Shown piece by piece: positions 38,341 to 46,892 of a stretch of DNA of 64,000 nucleotides. The translations under genes and the position numbers were made by a program. Numbering within the stretch: position 1 is the first letter of the stretch; every line of letters begins with the position of its first letter. Source of the stretch: Herbaspirillum sp. 3R11 (GTDB lineage: Bacteria > Pseudomonadota > Gammaproteobacteria > Burkholderiales > Burkholderiaceae_D); assembly GCF_004563925.1 (NCBI RefSeq), contig NZ_SPNJ01000003.1, positions 682,001 through 746,000 on the forward strand, in the 5' to 3' direction. The notes below the pieces were generated by a model. That model did not search any database and was not told where the DNA came from. It worked only from the letters and a program-made list of their open reading frames with translations.

Positions 38341-38751
38341 CTATAAATGCGCGGCTGCGGCCTGCCCCCCGGCGTATGTCCTGACGGCCTGCAACATGCC
38401 GTCTTCCGTGAATGGCTTGGTCATGAACGCTGCGGCGCCGACGATGGCGCCGCGCGCCCGGTCGAACAACCCGTCCTTGGACGACAACATGACTACGGGA
38501 GTTGCATGAAATCTTGTATTTTTTTTAACTATTGCACAAGTCTGGTAGCCGTCCAGCCTAGGCATCAGGACGTCGCAGAAAATCAGATCGGGGGTGCAAT
38601 CGACAAGTTGGGAGAGTGCGTGAAAGCCGTCTTCGGCCAAGACGACCTGATGACCGGCCTGCCCCAGAAACAACGCAGCGGAGCGCCGGATGGTGGCGCT
38701 ATCGTCTACAACGAGGATAGTGAAGCTGTGGCGGACTTGCGCATCAGTCAT
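38341..38751 (-). CDS. pilG: Response regulator PilG
   Basis: A receiver domain of 136 residues with VVDDSATIRR, phospho-Asp in FCDVLMPRLDGYQTCAIVK (about 59) and MLSSKDGLFDRARG. The last stretch is characteristic of PilG, the output regulator that promotes pilus extension. It is the first gene of the pil-chp operon. A TATAGT -10-like element lies about 85 bases upstream on the minus strand. Confidence 0.93.
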   Translation of the reverse strand: MTDAQVRHSFTILVVDDSATIRRSAALFLGQAGHQVVLAEDGFHALSQLVDCTPDLIFCDVLMPRLDGYQTCAIVKKNTRFHATPVVMLSSKDGLFDRARGAIVGAAAFMTKPFTEDGMLQAVRTYAGGQAAAAHL

Positions 38752-38867
38752 CGGTACTCCCGGGAATCGTTGCGGCGGGCGGTGAAAAGGCTCTGGCTTC
38801 GCCTGTATTGTTCAACGCCGCCGGGCCCTTTAGCCGACTATAGCAAAGCGGCTGCGCGCGCATAAAC

Positions 38868-38925
38868 GGAACAAGCCCGCTTTGCCCCCTCATTTGGGAG
38901 CAAAGACAGGCTTGCGGGCAGTTCC
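38868..38925. other. Long interrupted stem-loop between rubredoxin and pilG genes
   Basis: GGAAC pairs with GTTCC, GCCCGC with GCGGGC, and TTTGC-CCC with GGG-GCAAA, nested in 58 bases with a T/A-rich loop and one asymmetric bulge. It follows the rubredoxin gene on the minus strand and precedes the pilG promoter area. There is no T run. It may be a structured terminator or a non-coding RNA element. Confidence 0.55.
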
Positions 38926-38967
38926 TGGCGGAAACTTCGCGGGCGCGAGACCCTCCCGATCAGCGGA

Positions 38968-39153
38968 TCAGAGCGCGACCATTTCAAAATCTTCCTTGCG
39001 GGCGCCGCATTCCGGACAGGTCCAGTTGATGGGGACGTCTTCCCAGCGCGTGCCGGGAGCAATGTCTTCGTCCGGCAGGCCGGCTTCTTCATCGTAGACC
39101 CAACCACAGATCAGGCACATCCAGGTCTTGTATTCTGTTTTGCTATCGCTCAC
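38968..39153 (-). CDS. rubA: Rubredoxin
   Basis: A 61-residue mono-iron electron carrier. Two Cys pairs, CLICGWVYDEEAG (Cys about 13 and 16) and CPECGARKEDF (about 46 and 49), bind one iron. The length fits rubredoxins of pseudomonads and Burkholderiales, which feed electrons to alkane hydroxylases or peroxide-detoxifying enzymes. It is divergent from thiD, a common arrangement in this order, and lies upstream of the pil-chp operon on the same strand but separated by a hairpin. Confidence 0.96.
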   Translation of the reverse strand: MSDSKTEYKTWMCLICGWVYDEEAGLPDEDIAPGTRWEDVPINWTCPECGARKEDFEMVAL

Positions 39154-39216
39154 GGCTGACTTCCCTCAATTCAATCTAAAGTAAAATGGTAAACCAGATA
39201 TCTTAATCTACTCGTC

Positions 39217-40044
39217 GTGCAAAACCAAACATCTCCACTGATATTAACCTTTGGCGCAGCCGACCCGGTCGGCGCGACCGGCATCCAGGCCGATCTGGCC
39301 ACCTTTGCCGCCATGGGCTGCCATGGCTTGTCCATCATCACCTCGATCCTGGTAGGCGATACCGCGCGTATCGAAGACATCCAGGTCATTGACGTCGACT
39401 GGATGGCCGACCAGGCCCGTGTCATTCTGGAAGACATGCCGGTAGCGGCTTTCAAGGTCGGCGCCGTAGGCAGCATCGAAAATATTTCGGCGATCGCCGA
39501 AATTGTTTCCGACTACCCGGATATCCCGCTGATCCTCGATCCCTTCATCACCGCCATGCCCAGCCAGGAAGGCGACGACGATGACAACCTGATCGCGATC
39601 CGTGAATTGCTGATCCCACAGACCACGCTGATGCTGGCTTCCGCCGTCGAACTGAACCGCCTCGCTGAAACCTGGCGCGAACCGGTGCCCAGCGACGCGC
39701 TGCAGCTGGATGCCATGCGCATCGTCGAGATGGGTTGCGAATACCTGTTCGTCACCGGCATGCCGGGCGGCGACTCGCATGAAGTCGTCAATGCGCTGTT
39801 CGATGAATCCGGCGTGATCCGCCGCGACAGCTGGCAGCGCCTGCCGGGCTCGTTTACCGGCGCCGGCTCGACCTTGTCGGCGGCCATCTGCGCCATGCTG
39901 GCCAATGGCCTGGAAATTCCCGAAGCCGTGTCCGAAGCACAGGAATTCACCTTGGCCGCCCTGGCCCACGCACAGCGTCTGGGCATGGGCAAGCTGATCC
40001 CCGACCGCTATTTCTGGGCGCGTGAAAACGACGCACCCAATTAA
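39217..40044 (+). CDS. thiD: Hydroxymethylpyrimidine/phosphomethylpyrimidine kinase
   Basis: The 275-residue ribokinase-fold protein phosphorylates hydroxymethylpyrimidine and its phosphate in thiamine synthesis. The GIQADLATF motif near 21-29, the anion hole [14 protein letters not shown] near 207-220 and a typical internal hinge fit ThiD. The usual substrate-binding SDSGGGAG is replaced here by [10 protein letters not shown], and the VLDP(V/F) motif by ILDPFI. Some divergence is usual for the beta-proteobacterial copy next to hemL. The start is GTG. hemL follows by 16 bases. Confidence 0.9.
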   Translation: MQNQTSPLILTFGAADPVGATGIQADLATFAAMGCHGLSIITSILVGDTARIEDIQVIDVDWMADQARVILEDMPVAAFKVGAVGSIENISAIAEIVSDYPDIPLILDPFITAMPSQEGDDDDNLIAIRELLIPQTTLMLASAVELNRLAETWREPVPSDALQLDAMRIVEMGCEYLFVTGMPGGDSHEVVNALFDESGVIRRDSWQRLPGSFTGAGSTLSAAICAMLANGLEIPEAVSEAQEFTLAALAHAQRLGMGKLIPDRYFWARENDAPN

Positions 40045-40060
40045 TCCTTTTCCATTCCGT

Positions 40061-41362
40061 ATGAACGCACACAGCCCACGCAATACCAACGAATCCCTGT
40101 TCGCCCGCGCCCAGAAGACCACGCCCGGCGGCGTCAACTCGCCGGTGCGCGCCTTCCGCTCGGTCGGCGGCACGCCGCGCTTCATCACCCGGGCGCAAGG
40201 CCCGTATTTCTGGGATGCCGAAGAGCGCCGCTACATCGACTACATCGGCTCCTGGGGCCCGGCCATCGTCGGCCACGCCCACCCGAAGGTAGTGCAGGCA
40301 GTGCAGGAAGCGGCCGCGCGCGGCCTGAGCTTCGGCGCGCCAACCGAAGGCGAGATCGACATGGCCGAAGAGATCTGCAAGCTGGTGCCTTCCATCGAGC
40401 AGGTGCGCCTGGTCTCGAGCGGCACGGAAGCGACCATGAGCGCCTTGCGACTGGCGCGCGGCGCTACCAAGCGCGACAAGATCGTCAAATTCGAAGGCTG
40501 CTACCATGGCCACGCCGACTCCTTGCTGGTCAAGGCCGGCAGCGGCTTGCTGACATTCGGCAACCCGACCTCGTCGGGCGTGCCGGAAGATTTCGTAAAG
40601 CACACGCTGGTGCTCGACTACAACAACACGCAACAGCTGGAAGAAGCGTTCAAGGCTGCCGGCAACGAGATCGCCTGCGTGATCGTCGAGCCGGTCGCGG
40701 GCAACATGAACCTGGTGCCGGCCACGGCCGAATTCCTGCAGACCATGCGCCGCCTGTGCACCGAATACGGCGCCATCCTGATTTTCGATGAAGTGATGTC
40801 GGGTTTCCGCGTGGCATTGGGCGGAGCGCAGTCGCTGTACGGCATTACGCCCGACCTCACCGCCTTGGGCAAGGTCATCGGCGGCGGCTTGCCGGTCGCC
40901 GCGTTCGGCGGCCGCGCCGACATCATGAAGCACCTGGCGCCGCTGGGCGGCGTGTACCAGGCCGGCACGCTGTCGGGCAATCCTGTGGCGGTAGCGGCAG
41001 GCCTGACCACGCTGAAGATCATTCAGGAAGCCGGTTTCTACGAACAACTGTCGGCGCAGACGCGCAAGCTGACCGACGGCCTCAGCGAAGCTGCGCGCGA
41101 TGCGGGCGTGACGTTCTCCGCCGATACGCTGGGCGGCATGTTCGGCCTGTACTTTTCGGCCGCGGTGCCGACCAGCTATGCCGAAGTCATGCAAGGCAAC
41201 AAGGAACGCTTCAACGTGTTCTTCCACGCCATGCTTGACCAGGGCGTGTACCTGGCGCCGTCGGCGTTCGAAGCCGGCTTCGTGTCGGCGCAGCATGATG
41301 ACGCCTTGATTGCGGAAACCCTGGTGGCGGCACGCACAGCTTTCGCTGAGCTCGCCAGCTGA
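40061..41362 (+). CDS. hemL: Glutamate-1-semialdehyde 2,1-aminomutase
   Basis: This PLP enzyme converts glutamate-1-semialdehyde to 5-aminolevulinate for tetrapyrrole synthesis. The 433-residue protein has [10 protein letters not shown] near the start, [31 protein letters not shown] with the PLP-binding Asp nearby and [16 protein letters not shown] with the Schiff-base Lys near 263. I start at MNAHSPRN, after the thiD stop. A terminator follows at 41455-41482. The usual neighbour thiE is not adjacent. Confidence 0.97.
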   Translation: MNAHSPRNTNESLFARAQKTTPGGVNSPVRAFRSVGGTPRFITRAQGPYFWDAEERRYIDYIGSWGPAIVGHAHPKVVQAVQEAAARGLSFGAPTEGEIDMAEEICKLVPSIEQVRLVSSGTEATMSALRLARGATKRDKIVKFEGCYHGHADSLLVKAGSGLLTFGNPTSSGVPEDFVKHTLVLDYNNTQQLEEAFKAAGNEIACVIVEPVAGNMNLVPATAEFLQTMRRLCTEYGAILIFDEVMSGFRVALGGAQSLYGITPDLTALGKVIGGGLPVAAFGGRADIMKHLAPLGGVYQAGTLSGNPVAVAAGLTTLKIIQEAGFYEQLSAQTRKLTDGLSEAARDAGVTFSADTLGGMFGLYFSAAVPTSYAEVMQGNKERFNVFFHAMLDQGVYLAPSAFEAGFVSAQHDDALIAETLVAARTAFAELAS

Positions 41363-41405
41363 ATCAGCCTTGATTGGCGTTGATTGGCAGATGAGTCGCT
41401 GATGC

Positions 41406-41482
41406 TTGCAATCTTCCGTCGATTGCAAACACCAGCAGATCAGCGGCACAAAACAAAAAAGGACGCTTGCGCGTCCTTTTTT
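41406..41482. terminator. Bidirectional terminator and hairpin between hemL and erpA
   Basis: A T-rich terminator, GGACGC-TTGC-GCGTCC at 41461-41476 with six T on one side and an A run on the other, serves both converging genes. A second hairpin, TTGCAATC with GATTGCAA (41406-41413, 41421-41428), precedes it. Confidence 0.88.
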
Positions 41483-41520
41483 ACGTCTTGGAAGACCGAT
41501 CCGGCGATTTATCTCACAAC

Positions 41521-41886
41521 TTAAGCCGAGAACGACGAACCGCAACCGCAAGTGGTGGTGGCGTTCGGATTCTTGATCACGAACTGCGCGCCTTCCAGGT
41601 CATCCTTGTAGTCGATCTCTGCGCCGACCAGATATTGGTAGCTCATCGAGTCGATCAACAGCTGGACGCCGTTCTTGGTCATGGTTGTGTCGTCTTCGTT
41701 GACGATTTCATCGAACGTGAAACCGTACTGGAAGCCGGAGCAACCGCCACCCTGCACGAACACGCGCAACTTCAGGTCTGGGTTGCCTTCTTCTTCGATC
41801 AGTTGTGCAACCTTGGCGGCGGCGCTGTCGGAAAAGACCATCGGGGCTGGCATCGATGTTTCGGGGATTTCGGCTACGGCATTCAT
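41521..41886 (-). CDS. erpA: Iron-sulfur cluster insertion protein ErpA
   Basis: A 121-residue A-type carrier with the three conserved cysteines in [11 protein letters not shown] (about 50) and CGCGSSF (about 115). ErpA delivers Fe-S clusters to apoproteins, including IspG and IspH of the isoprenoid pathway whose first step (dxs) is in this window. The N-terminal extension [15 protein letters not shown] is common in the beta-proteobacterial form. It is followed on the same strand by nothing for 40 bases, then the hemL terminator. Confidence 0.95.
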   Translation of the reverse strand: MNAVAEIPETSMPAPMVFSDSAAAKVAQLIEEEGNPDLKLRVFVQGGGCSGFQYGFTFDEIVNEDDTTMTKNGVQLLIDSMSYQYLVGAEIDYKDDLEGAQFVIKNPNATTTCGCGSSFSA

Positions 41887-41939
41887 ATCAGGCTCCTGCG
41901 TCTGCGGACAATGAGGACATTATAAGGCGTCTGGAAGAA

Positions 41940-42341
41940 TCATGCATCGCCGCCGGCCGAAGCCGCCAGCTTGAGTACCGGCGCCTCTTCGGTCTGGCCA
42001 TGGCTGAGCTTGCCGGATACCAGCGCGCCGCCGTGCATTTCCAGAGCTTTGTAATACACATCTCCAGTTATGCGGGCTTTCGGCTGTAATTCAAGTAGCT
42101 CGACCGAATGAACGTCGCCGATGATTTCGCCATTGACGATCAGGTGCACCGCGCGGATTTCGCCGACGATCTTGGCATGCTCTGAGATCACCAGCACGCT
42201 CGGCTGGCCGTCCTCGGCGTTGATGTTGCCCTTGATATGGCCGTCAATGCGCAAACCGCCCTTGAAATGGACGTCGCCATGGATGCTTGTGGAAATGCCG
42301 ATCAGACTGTCGATCGTGCTTTTGGATTTACGTCCCAACAT
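41940..42341 (-). CDS. Bactofilin-family cytoskeletal protein
   Basis: A 133-residue protein with the DUF583/bactofilin right-handed beta-helix. The N-terminal part reads IDSLIGISTSIHGDVHFKGGLRIDG (in part) and the repeats include GHIKGNINAEDG, IVGEIRAVHLIVNGEIIGD and ITGDVYYKALEMHGGALVSG. Bactofilins polymerise without nucleotides and organise envelope proteins. It is the third gene in argC-DUF6776-bactofilin on the minus strand, eight bases after the DUF6776-like gene. Confidence 0.93.
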   Translation of the reverse strand: MLGRKSKSTIDSLIGISTSIHGDVHFKGGLRIDGHIKGNINAEDGQPSVLVISEHAKIVGEIRAVHLIVNGEIIGDVHSVELLELQPKARITGDVYYKALEMHGGALVSGKLSHGQTEEAPVLKLAASAGGDA

Positions 42342-42349
42342 GATTCACC

Positions 42350-43081
42350 TCACAAATTCACGGATTGCTGGGCGCGCATCTGGCCTCTTTCGAGTACGCG
42401 AGCCTGAATCGCCTTGATGGTTGCACCCTCGGGCAGGGTCAATACGCCTTCCACCCGCTGATAGTACTTGAATGCGAGCTTGTAGCGCGCCGGATCTGCA
42501 GCGTTTTGTTCGGGGAAGTTGATAGTAACACTTTTGCCGCCCTGCAACACTGTCACCGCGAGTTGCAGGTTACCCACAAACTGACGCCCTTTTTCGCCCT
42601 GAATTGCGAGCAATTGATAACGCACCTGATTCGGCACCACCACTTCCGCCTTCAGGCGCTGGATGGTAATGCCGTCGACGCCGACGTTGGTCGGCAGCAA
42701 GCTTTCAAAAAACGACAGATCTTCCTTGAGCTTGTTGTTCTCCGTCACCAGCGTCTTGATCTGCCCTGCCAGTTGCGCCTGCGCCGAACGCTCGATATTG
42801 AGCTGACTTTCAGCTGCGTTGGCGCTGGTCGACAATTGCTCGCGCTCGGCGCTGAGCTTCTTGACCTGCTCTTTCAGTTCGACCACCTGGTCGCGCATGC
42901 CGTCCGGATTCAGGCCGGCAAAGTTATTGCGCCCGAGGTCGTAGGCCCACATCGCCATCGCGCCGCCGAGACCAACCACCACTGCCAGAAACACCGCGCG
43001 CAGCGGCCAGGGCATGTGGCGCTTGATGGTCATCTTCGGCGCCGAAATCGACATGCGCCGGACCCATAGCTTATATTTCAC
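42350..43081 (-). CDS. Membrane-anchored coiled-coil protein, DUF6776-like
   Basis: The 243-residue protein has one transmembrane helix near residues 30-49 ([19 protein letters not shown]), a long coiled coil (about 65-125: [18 protein letters not shown]) and a C-terminal beta-rich domain. It resembles DUF6776 proteins of beta-proteobacteria, function unknown. I start at a GTG overlapping the argC stop as GTGA; the protein then begins VKYKLWVRR, like relatives beginning with Lys-Tyr-Lys-Leu-Trp. Coupling to argC upstream and a bactofilin downstream suggests an envelope-scaffold role. Confidence 0.8.
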   Translation of the reverse strand: MKYKLWVRRMSISAPKMTIKRHMPWPLRAVFLAVVVGLGGAMAMWAYDLGRNNFAGLNPDGMRDQVVELKEQVKKLSAEREQLSTSANAAESQLNIERSAQAQLAGQIKTLVTENNKLKEDLSFFESLLPTNVGVDGITIQRLKAEVVVPNQVRYQLLAIQGEKGRQFVGNLQLAVTVLQGGKSVTINFPEQNAADPARYKLAFKYYQRVEGVLTLPEGATIKAIQARVLERGQMRAQQSVNL

Positions 43082-44115
43082 GGCAGGACCGGCACGTGCA
43101 GCAGGCCGGTGGTTTCCTCCAGGCCGAACATCAGGTTCATGCATTGCACGGCTTGGCCGGACGCGCCCTTGACCAGATTGTCCTGCACCACCAGCACCAC
43201 CACGGTGTCGCCGTTGTCCGGACGATGCAACGCAATGCGCAGCATGTTGGACGCGCGCGTGGTGCGGGTTTCCGGATGAGCGCCGAACGGCATCACGTCA
43301 ATGAACGGTTCGCCCTTGTAGGCGTCTTCAAACAACGCCTGCAACGCGGCGTTGTCGATGTCCTTGGTCAGGCGCGCGTACAGCGTCGAATGCATGCCAC
43401 GGATCATCGGCACCAGATGCGGCGTGAACAGCAGGCCGACCTTGTCGCCGGTCAATGTGCTGAGACGCTCGACGGTTTCCGGCGAGTGGCGGTGACCGGA
43501 CACGCCGTAGGCCTTGAAATTGTCGGAGGCTTCCGAAAACAGCGTGGCGATCTCGGCCTTGCGACCGGCGCCGGAGACGCCCGACTTGCAGTCGGCGATC
43601 AGGTGCGACGCATCGATAACGCCGGCCTTGAGCAGCGGTGCAAAGCCCAACTGCATGGTGGTCGGATAGCAGCCCGGATTGCCGACCAGGCGCGCCTTGC
43701 GGATGGCGTCGCGGTTCAGCTCGACCAGACCGTAGGCGGCTTCCTTGAGCAGTTCAGGGCAGCTGTGCGGCATCTTGTACCACTTCTCGAACGCGGCGAT
43801 ATCCTGCAGGCGGAAATCCGCCGCCAGATCGATCACCTTGACGCCGGCGGCCAGCAATTCCGGCGCTTGCGCCATGGCGACGCCATGCGGCGTGGCGAAG
43901 AAGACAACATCGCAGTCGGTCAGTTTGGCTTTGTCGGGCGAGGAGAAGGCGATATCCACGCGGCCGCGCAGCGACGGATACATTTCCGCCACCGGCATGC
44001 CATCTTCCTTGCGCGATGTCACTGCCTGCAACCGCACTTCCGGATGCGCGGCGAACAGGCGCAGCAACTCCACGCCCGTGTAACCTGTGCCGCCGACGAT
44101 ACCAACCTTGATCAT
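43078..44115 (-). CDS. argC: N-acetyl-gamma-glutamyl-phosphate reductase
   Basis: The third enzyme of arginine synthesis reduces N-acetylglutamyl phosphate with NADPH. The 345-residue protein has the Rossmann motif [17 protein letters not shown] at 4-20, the catalytic Cys in GNPGCYPT (about 149) and SGVSGAGRK in the C-terminal half. The long type I form fits. It follows rpsI in the same direction (rplM-rpsI-argC order is common in beta-proteobacteria), separated by a terminator, and overlaps the next gene by four bases. Confidence 0.97.
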   Translation of the reverse strand: MIKVGIVGGTGYTGVELLRLFAAHPEVRLQAVTSRKEDGMPVAEMYPSLRGRVDIAFSSPDKAKLTDCDVVFFATPHGVAMAQAPELLAAGVKVIDLAADFRLQDIAAFEKWYKMPHSCPELLKEAAYGLVELNRDAIRKARLVGNPGCYPTTMQLGFAPLLKAGVIDASHLIADCKSGVSGAGRKAEIATLFSEASDNFKAYGVSGHRHSPETVERLSTLTGDKVGLLFTPHLVPMIRGMHSTLYARLTKDIDNAALQALFEDAYKGEPFIDVMPFGAHPETRTTRASNMLRIALHRPDNGDTVVVLVVQDNLVKGASGQAVQCMNLMFGLEETTGLLHVPVLP

Positions 44116-44242
44116 GTTTTTTCCTTGCTGAACGGGCTTTCCCGGGAGCCTTTGATTTTAACAGGAGAATATTTCTGTCACATTACCCTAGGCCGCACCG
44201 ATTCAAAGCGCAAATAAGGGCGAAAAATCCGCCCCAGAATGC

Positions 44243-44275
44243 AAAAAGCCGCCAGGCTTGCGCCGGCGGCTTTTC
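44243..44275 (-). terminator. Intrinsic terminator of rplM-rpsI
   Basis: On the minus strand, AGCCGCC pairs with GGCGGCT around about 11 bases, followed by five T. It lies about 30 bases past rpsI, before argC. Confidence 0.85.
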
Positions 44276-44301
44276 GTTGTGCTGAAAAGCACGCGTCGAT
44301 A

Positions 44302-44694
44302 TTAACGCTTCGAGAATTGCTTTGCGCGACGAGCTTTGCGCAGACCAACCTTCTTACGTTCGACTTCACGTGCATCACGTGTAACGAAACCTGCCTTGGA
44401 CAGTTCCGGCTTCAGTGTTGCATCGTAGTCGATCAGAGCGCGGGTGATGCCGTGACGAACAGCACCAGCCTGGCCGGATTCACCGCCGCCGTGGACGTTG
44501 ACCATGATGTCGAAACGCTCGACATTGCTGGTCAGTTCCAGAGGTTGACGAATCACCATCAGACCGGTTTCGCGCGAAAAGTATTCATTCGCTGGCTTGC
44601 CGTTGACGACGATCTTGCCCGAGCCGGACTTGATGAAAACACGCGCCACTGCACTCTTGCGACGGCCGGTTCCGTAATTGTAGTTACCGATCAT
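44302..44694 (-). CDS. rpsI: 30S ribosomal protein S9
   Basis: A 130-residue ribosomal protein with [19 protein letters not shown] near the start and the basic C-terminal [17 protein letters not shown], ending in the conserved KR tail that reaches the P-site tRNA. It follows rplM by nine bases in the universal L13-S9 order. A terminator lies downstream. Confidence 0.98.
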   Translation of the reverse strand: MIGNYNYGTGRRKSAVARVFIKSGSGKIVVNGKPANEYFSRETGLMVIRQPLELTSNVERFDIMVNVHGGGESGQAGAVRHGITRALIDYDATLKPELSKAGFVTRDAREVERKKVGLRKARRAKQFSKR

Positions 44695-44703
44695 GTCTAT
44701 TCC

Positions 44704-45132
44704 TTAGAGTTCGAGTGCTTTGGGTTGCTGAGCAGCGTGCGGATGGTTGCCATCTGCATAAACCTTCAGCTTCTTGATCATCGCGTAGCCGAGCGGGCCC
44801 TTAGGCAGCATGCCCTTGACCGCTTTTTCCAGCGCGCGACCTGGAAAACGCTGTTGCATTTTCAGGAAATTCGTTTCGTAGATGCCGCCTGGATAGCCGC
44901 TGTGACGGTAGTACGTCTTTTCAGTTGCTTTGGTGCCAGTGACACGCAGCTTGCCTGCGTTGATCACGACGATGAAATCGCCGGTGTCGACGTGAGGAGT
45001 AAATTCTGGCTTGTGTTTGCCGCGCAGTCGGAGTGCCACTTCGCTGGCAACACGTCCGAGGACTTTGTCCGTCGCGTCAATCACCAACCACTCGCGCTTT
45101 ACCTCATGGGCTTTAGCGGAAAAGGTTTTCAT
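44704..45132 (-). CDS. rplM: 50S ribosomal protein L13
   Basis: A 142-residue ribosomal protein beginning [23 protein letters not shown] and carrying [21 protein letters not shown], typical of L13. It binds 23S rRNA domain II early in assembly. A strong promoter (TTGACG, 18-base spacer, TATAAT) lies about 140 bases upstream. In E. coli the L13 leader mediates autoregulation; whether this leader does so is unknown. Confidence 0.98.
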   Translation of the reverse strand: MKTFSAKAHEVKREWLVIDATDKVLGRVASEVALRLRGKHKPEFTPHVDTGDFIVVINAGKLRVTGTKATEKTYYRHSGYPGGIYETNFLKMQQRFPGRALEKAVKGMLPKGPLGYAMIKKLKVYADGNHPHAAQQPKALEL

Positions 45133-45272
45133 GATGACTTCCTAATATTAAAAATAAACGCTCAATTTGGCGGTTCTGCGACTATCGAAGCGGCGTGCTG
45201 CAATTGCTGCCTCGTGATACCAAACGCAGACTCTTCCTTGTTATCTTTCCCAGAGCGAACGGAAAGCCGAGA

Positions 45273-45302
45273 ATTATAGCCTTTTCAAGGACTTAGCGTC
45301 AA
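45273..45302 (-). promoter_or_regulatory. Strong sigma-70 promoter for rplM-rpsI
   Basis: On the minus strand, TTGACG (45302-45297) and a perfect TATAAT (45278-45273) are 18 bases apart. The predicted start near 45266 gives an untranslated leader of about 130 bases before rplM. Confidence 0.8.
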
Positions 45303-45378
45303 ACCCTTTATTCCCCGGGCCGCGCGCAGTGGCCTTTCCGGCACATTTGTCTATGAAGCCACGCCGGGCGGCGGGGAC

Positions 45379-45409
45379 AAAAAAAACCCGAAACGAGGGT
45401 TCCGGGTTT
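45379..45409 (-). terminator. Intrinsic terminator of the small RNA
   Basis: On the minus strand AACCCG and CGGGTT enclose AAC-CCTC-GTT with one mismatch, followed by eight T. It lies upstream of the rplM promoter, so it ends a transcript distinct from rplM. Confidence 0.82.
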
Positions 45410-45473
45410 AAATCCACACCAAAGGAGGAGGGTGGAGGAGACAGGGTTGATTGCGTCGAAAACCTCAATCAGT
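45379..45473 (-). ncRNA. Candidate CUCCU-rich small RNA upstream of rplM
   Basis: A complete small transcription unit is visible on the minus strand. The promoter has TTGCAG (45508-45503) and TATATT (45485-45480), 17 bases apart. A roughly 95-base RNA would start near 45473 and end in a terminator hairpin with an eight-T tail (45386-45379). The RNA contains CUCCUCCACCCUCCUCC (45440-45424), two anti-Shine-Dalgarno motifs, one of them in the loop of a CACC/GGUG hairpin, plus a UGAUUG/CAAUCA hairpin at its 5' end. This layout resembles the CCUCC-loop (cuckoo) RNAs of alpha-proteobacteria. No plausible peptide is encoded. It may repress mRNAs by pairing with their ribosome sites. Confidence 0.6.
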
Positions 45474-45479
45474 GAATTC

Positions 45480-45508
45480 AATATAGCAAACGAAATTGTG
45501 CGCTGCAA
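45480..45508 (-). promoter_or_regulatory. Sigma-70 promoter of the small RNA
   Basis: TTGCAG and TATATT on the minus strand are 17 bases apart (four and five of six consensus bases). They lie about 95 bases upstream of the terminator at 45379. Confidence 0.6.
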
Positions 45509-45684
45509 GATTTAATTTGTACTATGTGGCGCAATTTGAAATAACCCGAAAGCAATGATTTTTGCTGCCCTGCAATATGCATTTTTTTGCCTATTTTCGC
45601 TGCCACCGCGTGATCACGGCCAGACCCGGTTTGCGGGAAAAGCTACAATAGCCGCCTCCCCTTATTTATCGAATGAGAACGCAT

Positions 45685-46143
45685 ATGGAATGCACAGTAC
45701 GCTGGACCGGTCTCTCCTCAGGCATGACCTTCCTCGCTGAAACCGGCTCCGGCCACGTCGTCGCCATGGATGGCGCACCCGACGGCGGCGGCCGCAACCT
45801 GGCGCCGCGCCCGATGGAAGTGGTGCTGCTCGGCACGGGCGGTTGCACGGCCTACGATGTGGTGGTGATTTTGCGCAAAAGCGGCCAGGACATCCGCGGC
45901 TGCGAAGTGACGCTCAAGTCGGAGCGCGCCGAACAGGATCCGAAAGTGTTTACCAAGATCCACTTCCATTTCACCGTACGCGGCCGCAACCTCAAGCCGA
46001 ACGTGGTGGAGCGCGCGATCAAGCTGTCGCACGACAAGTATTGCTCGGCCTCGATCATGCTGGAAAAGACGGCGGAAATAACGCACTCGTTTGAGATCAT
46101 CGACGACCTCACCGATCCGCCGCAGCAACTGCAGCAGCAATAA
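45685..46143 (+). CDS. OsmC family protein
   Basis: The 152-residue protein has the OsmC/Ohr fold, with an organic peroxide-type cysteine in LLGTGGCTAYDVVVIL and a second in HDKYCSASIMLEKTAE. The pattern GGCTAYDVV and KYCS is that of the YhfA-like subgroup rather than Ohr. Members reduce peroxides or are of unknown function. I start at MECTVRWTG; an in-frame ATG four codons upstream is possible. It stands alone, converging on coq7, with a GC-rich hairpin between them. Confidence 0.9.
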   Translation: MECTVRWTGLSSGMTFLAETGSGHVVAMDGAPDGGGRNLAPRPMEVVLLGTGGCTAYDVVVILRKSGQDIRGCEVTLKSERAEQDPKVFTKIHFHFTVRGRNLKPNVVERAIKLSHDKYCSASIMLEKTAEITHSFEIIDDLTDPPQQLQQQ

Positions 46144-46168
46144 AACTGCTGGCCGCTTGACCGCGCAC

Positions 46169-46189
46169 GCCCGGCCGCGACGGCCGGGC
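46169..46189. other. GC-rich hairpin between the OsmC gene and coq7
   Basis: GCCCGGCCG and CGGCCGGGC pair perfectly around CGA. There is no T tract. It lies between two converging genes and may act as a weak terminator or 3' stabiliser. Confidence 0.6.
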
Positions 46190-46204
46190 CCCTGAACCTT
46201 GCGT

Positions 46205-46831
46205 TCAGACGCGGTATGCGACCGTGGTCATGACCTTCGACATCATCTTCATTGCGCCGCGAATGGCCGCCGGCATCTCTGCCGCGCCGAGGGCCTTGGC
46301 GGCCTCGCCGTGCTCGACTTCATCCTTGCGCATCTGGTCGACGATGGCGCGCGACTTGGCGTCCTGCGCCGGCAATTCTTCCAGATGGCTGATCAGGTGC
46401 AATTCGACCTGGCGCTCCGTTTCGGCGACGAAACCGAGATTGCGCGCATCGCCCAAACGCGCCGCGATCGAACCCAGCACGTAAGAACCGGCGTACCAAA
46501 GGGGATTGAGCAGGCTGGTGTGCGAACCGAGTTCGCGCAGGCGCTCGGCGGTCCACGCCAGGTGATCCTCCTCCTCTATTCCCGCATGCGCAAATTGCTG
46601 CTTGAGCGCCTGTGTCCGGGAAAACCGCCCCTGCGCATCGTACAGCGCCTGCGCGCACACTTCACCGACATGGTTGACGCGCATGAGGCCGGCGCTATGC
46701 CGCTTTTCAGCATCGCTCATGGCGGCGTCGCTGATCTGCGCGGCCGGATTCGGACGCGATGACGCCACCACGCCACTGACCACGCGCAAGGCCTTGTCCA
46801 GGTCATGTATCAGTTTGTCGGCAAATAACAT
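46205..46831 (-). CDS. coq7: 3-Demethoxyubiquinol 3-hydroxylase
   Basis: Coq7 hydroxylates a late ubiquinone intermediate with a diiron centre. In the 208 residues I see the iron ligand motifs NHVGEVCAQALY (about 53-64), GIEEEDHLAWT (about 86) and EVEHGEAAK near the end (about 177). The length fits the bacterial form. It is followed by a spacer and pyrC in the same direction. It contributes to the aerobic respiratory chain that also takes electrons from GlcDEF. Confidence 0.95.
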   Translation of the reverse strand: MLFADKLIHDLDKALRVVSGVVASSRPNPAAQISDAAMSDAEKRHSAGLMRVNHVGEVCAQALYDAQGRFSRTQALKQQFAHAGIEEEDHLAWTAERLRELGSHTSLLNPLWYAGSYVLGSIAARLGDARNLGFVAETERQVELHLISHLEELPAQDAKSRAIVDQMRKDEVEHGEAAKALGAAEMPAAIRGAMKMMSKVMTTVAYRV

Positions 46832-46892
46832 AGGCGCAGTCTCATTCAGGAATTATCGGATGCAACGATGCTCAATGATGCTCAATGGTGCT

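Noticed and set aside
45274-45508. 64-66 codon frames on the minus strand across the small RNA
   Set aside because: They run through the promoter, CUCCU block and terminator, and have no ribosome site; the region is better explained as a non-coding RNA.
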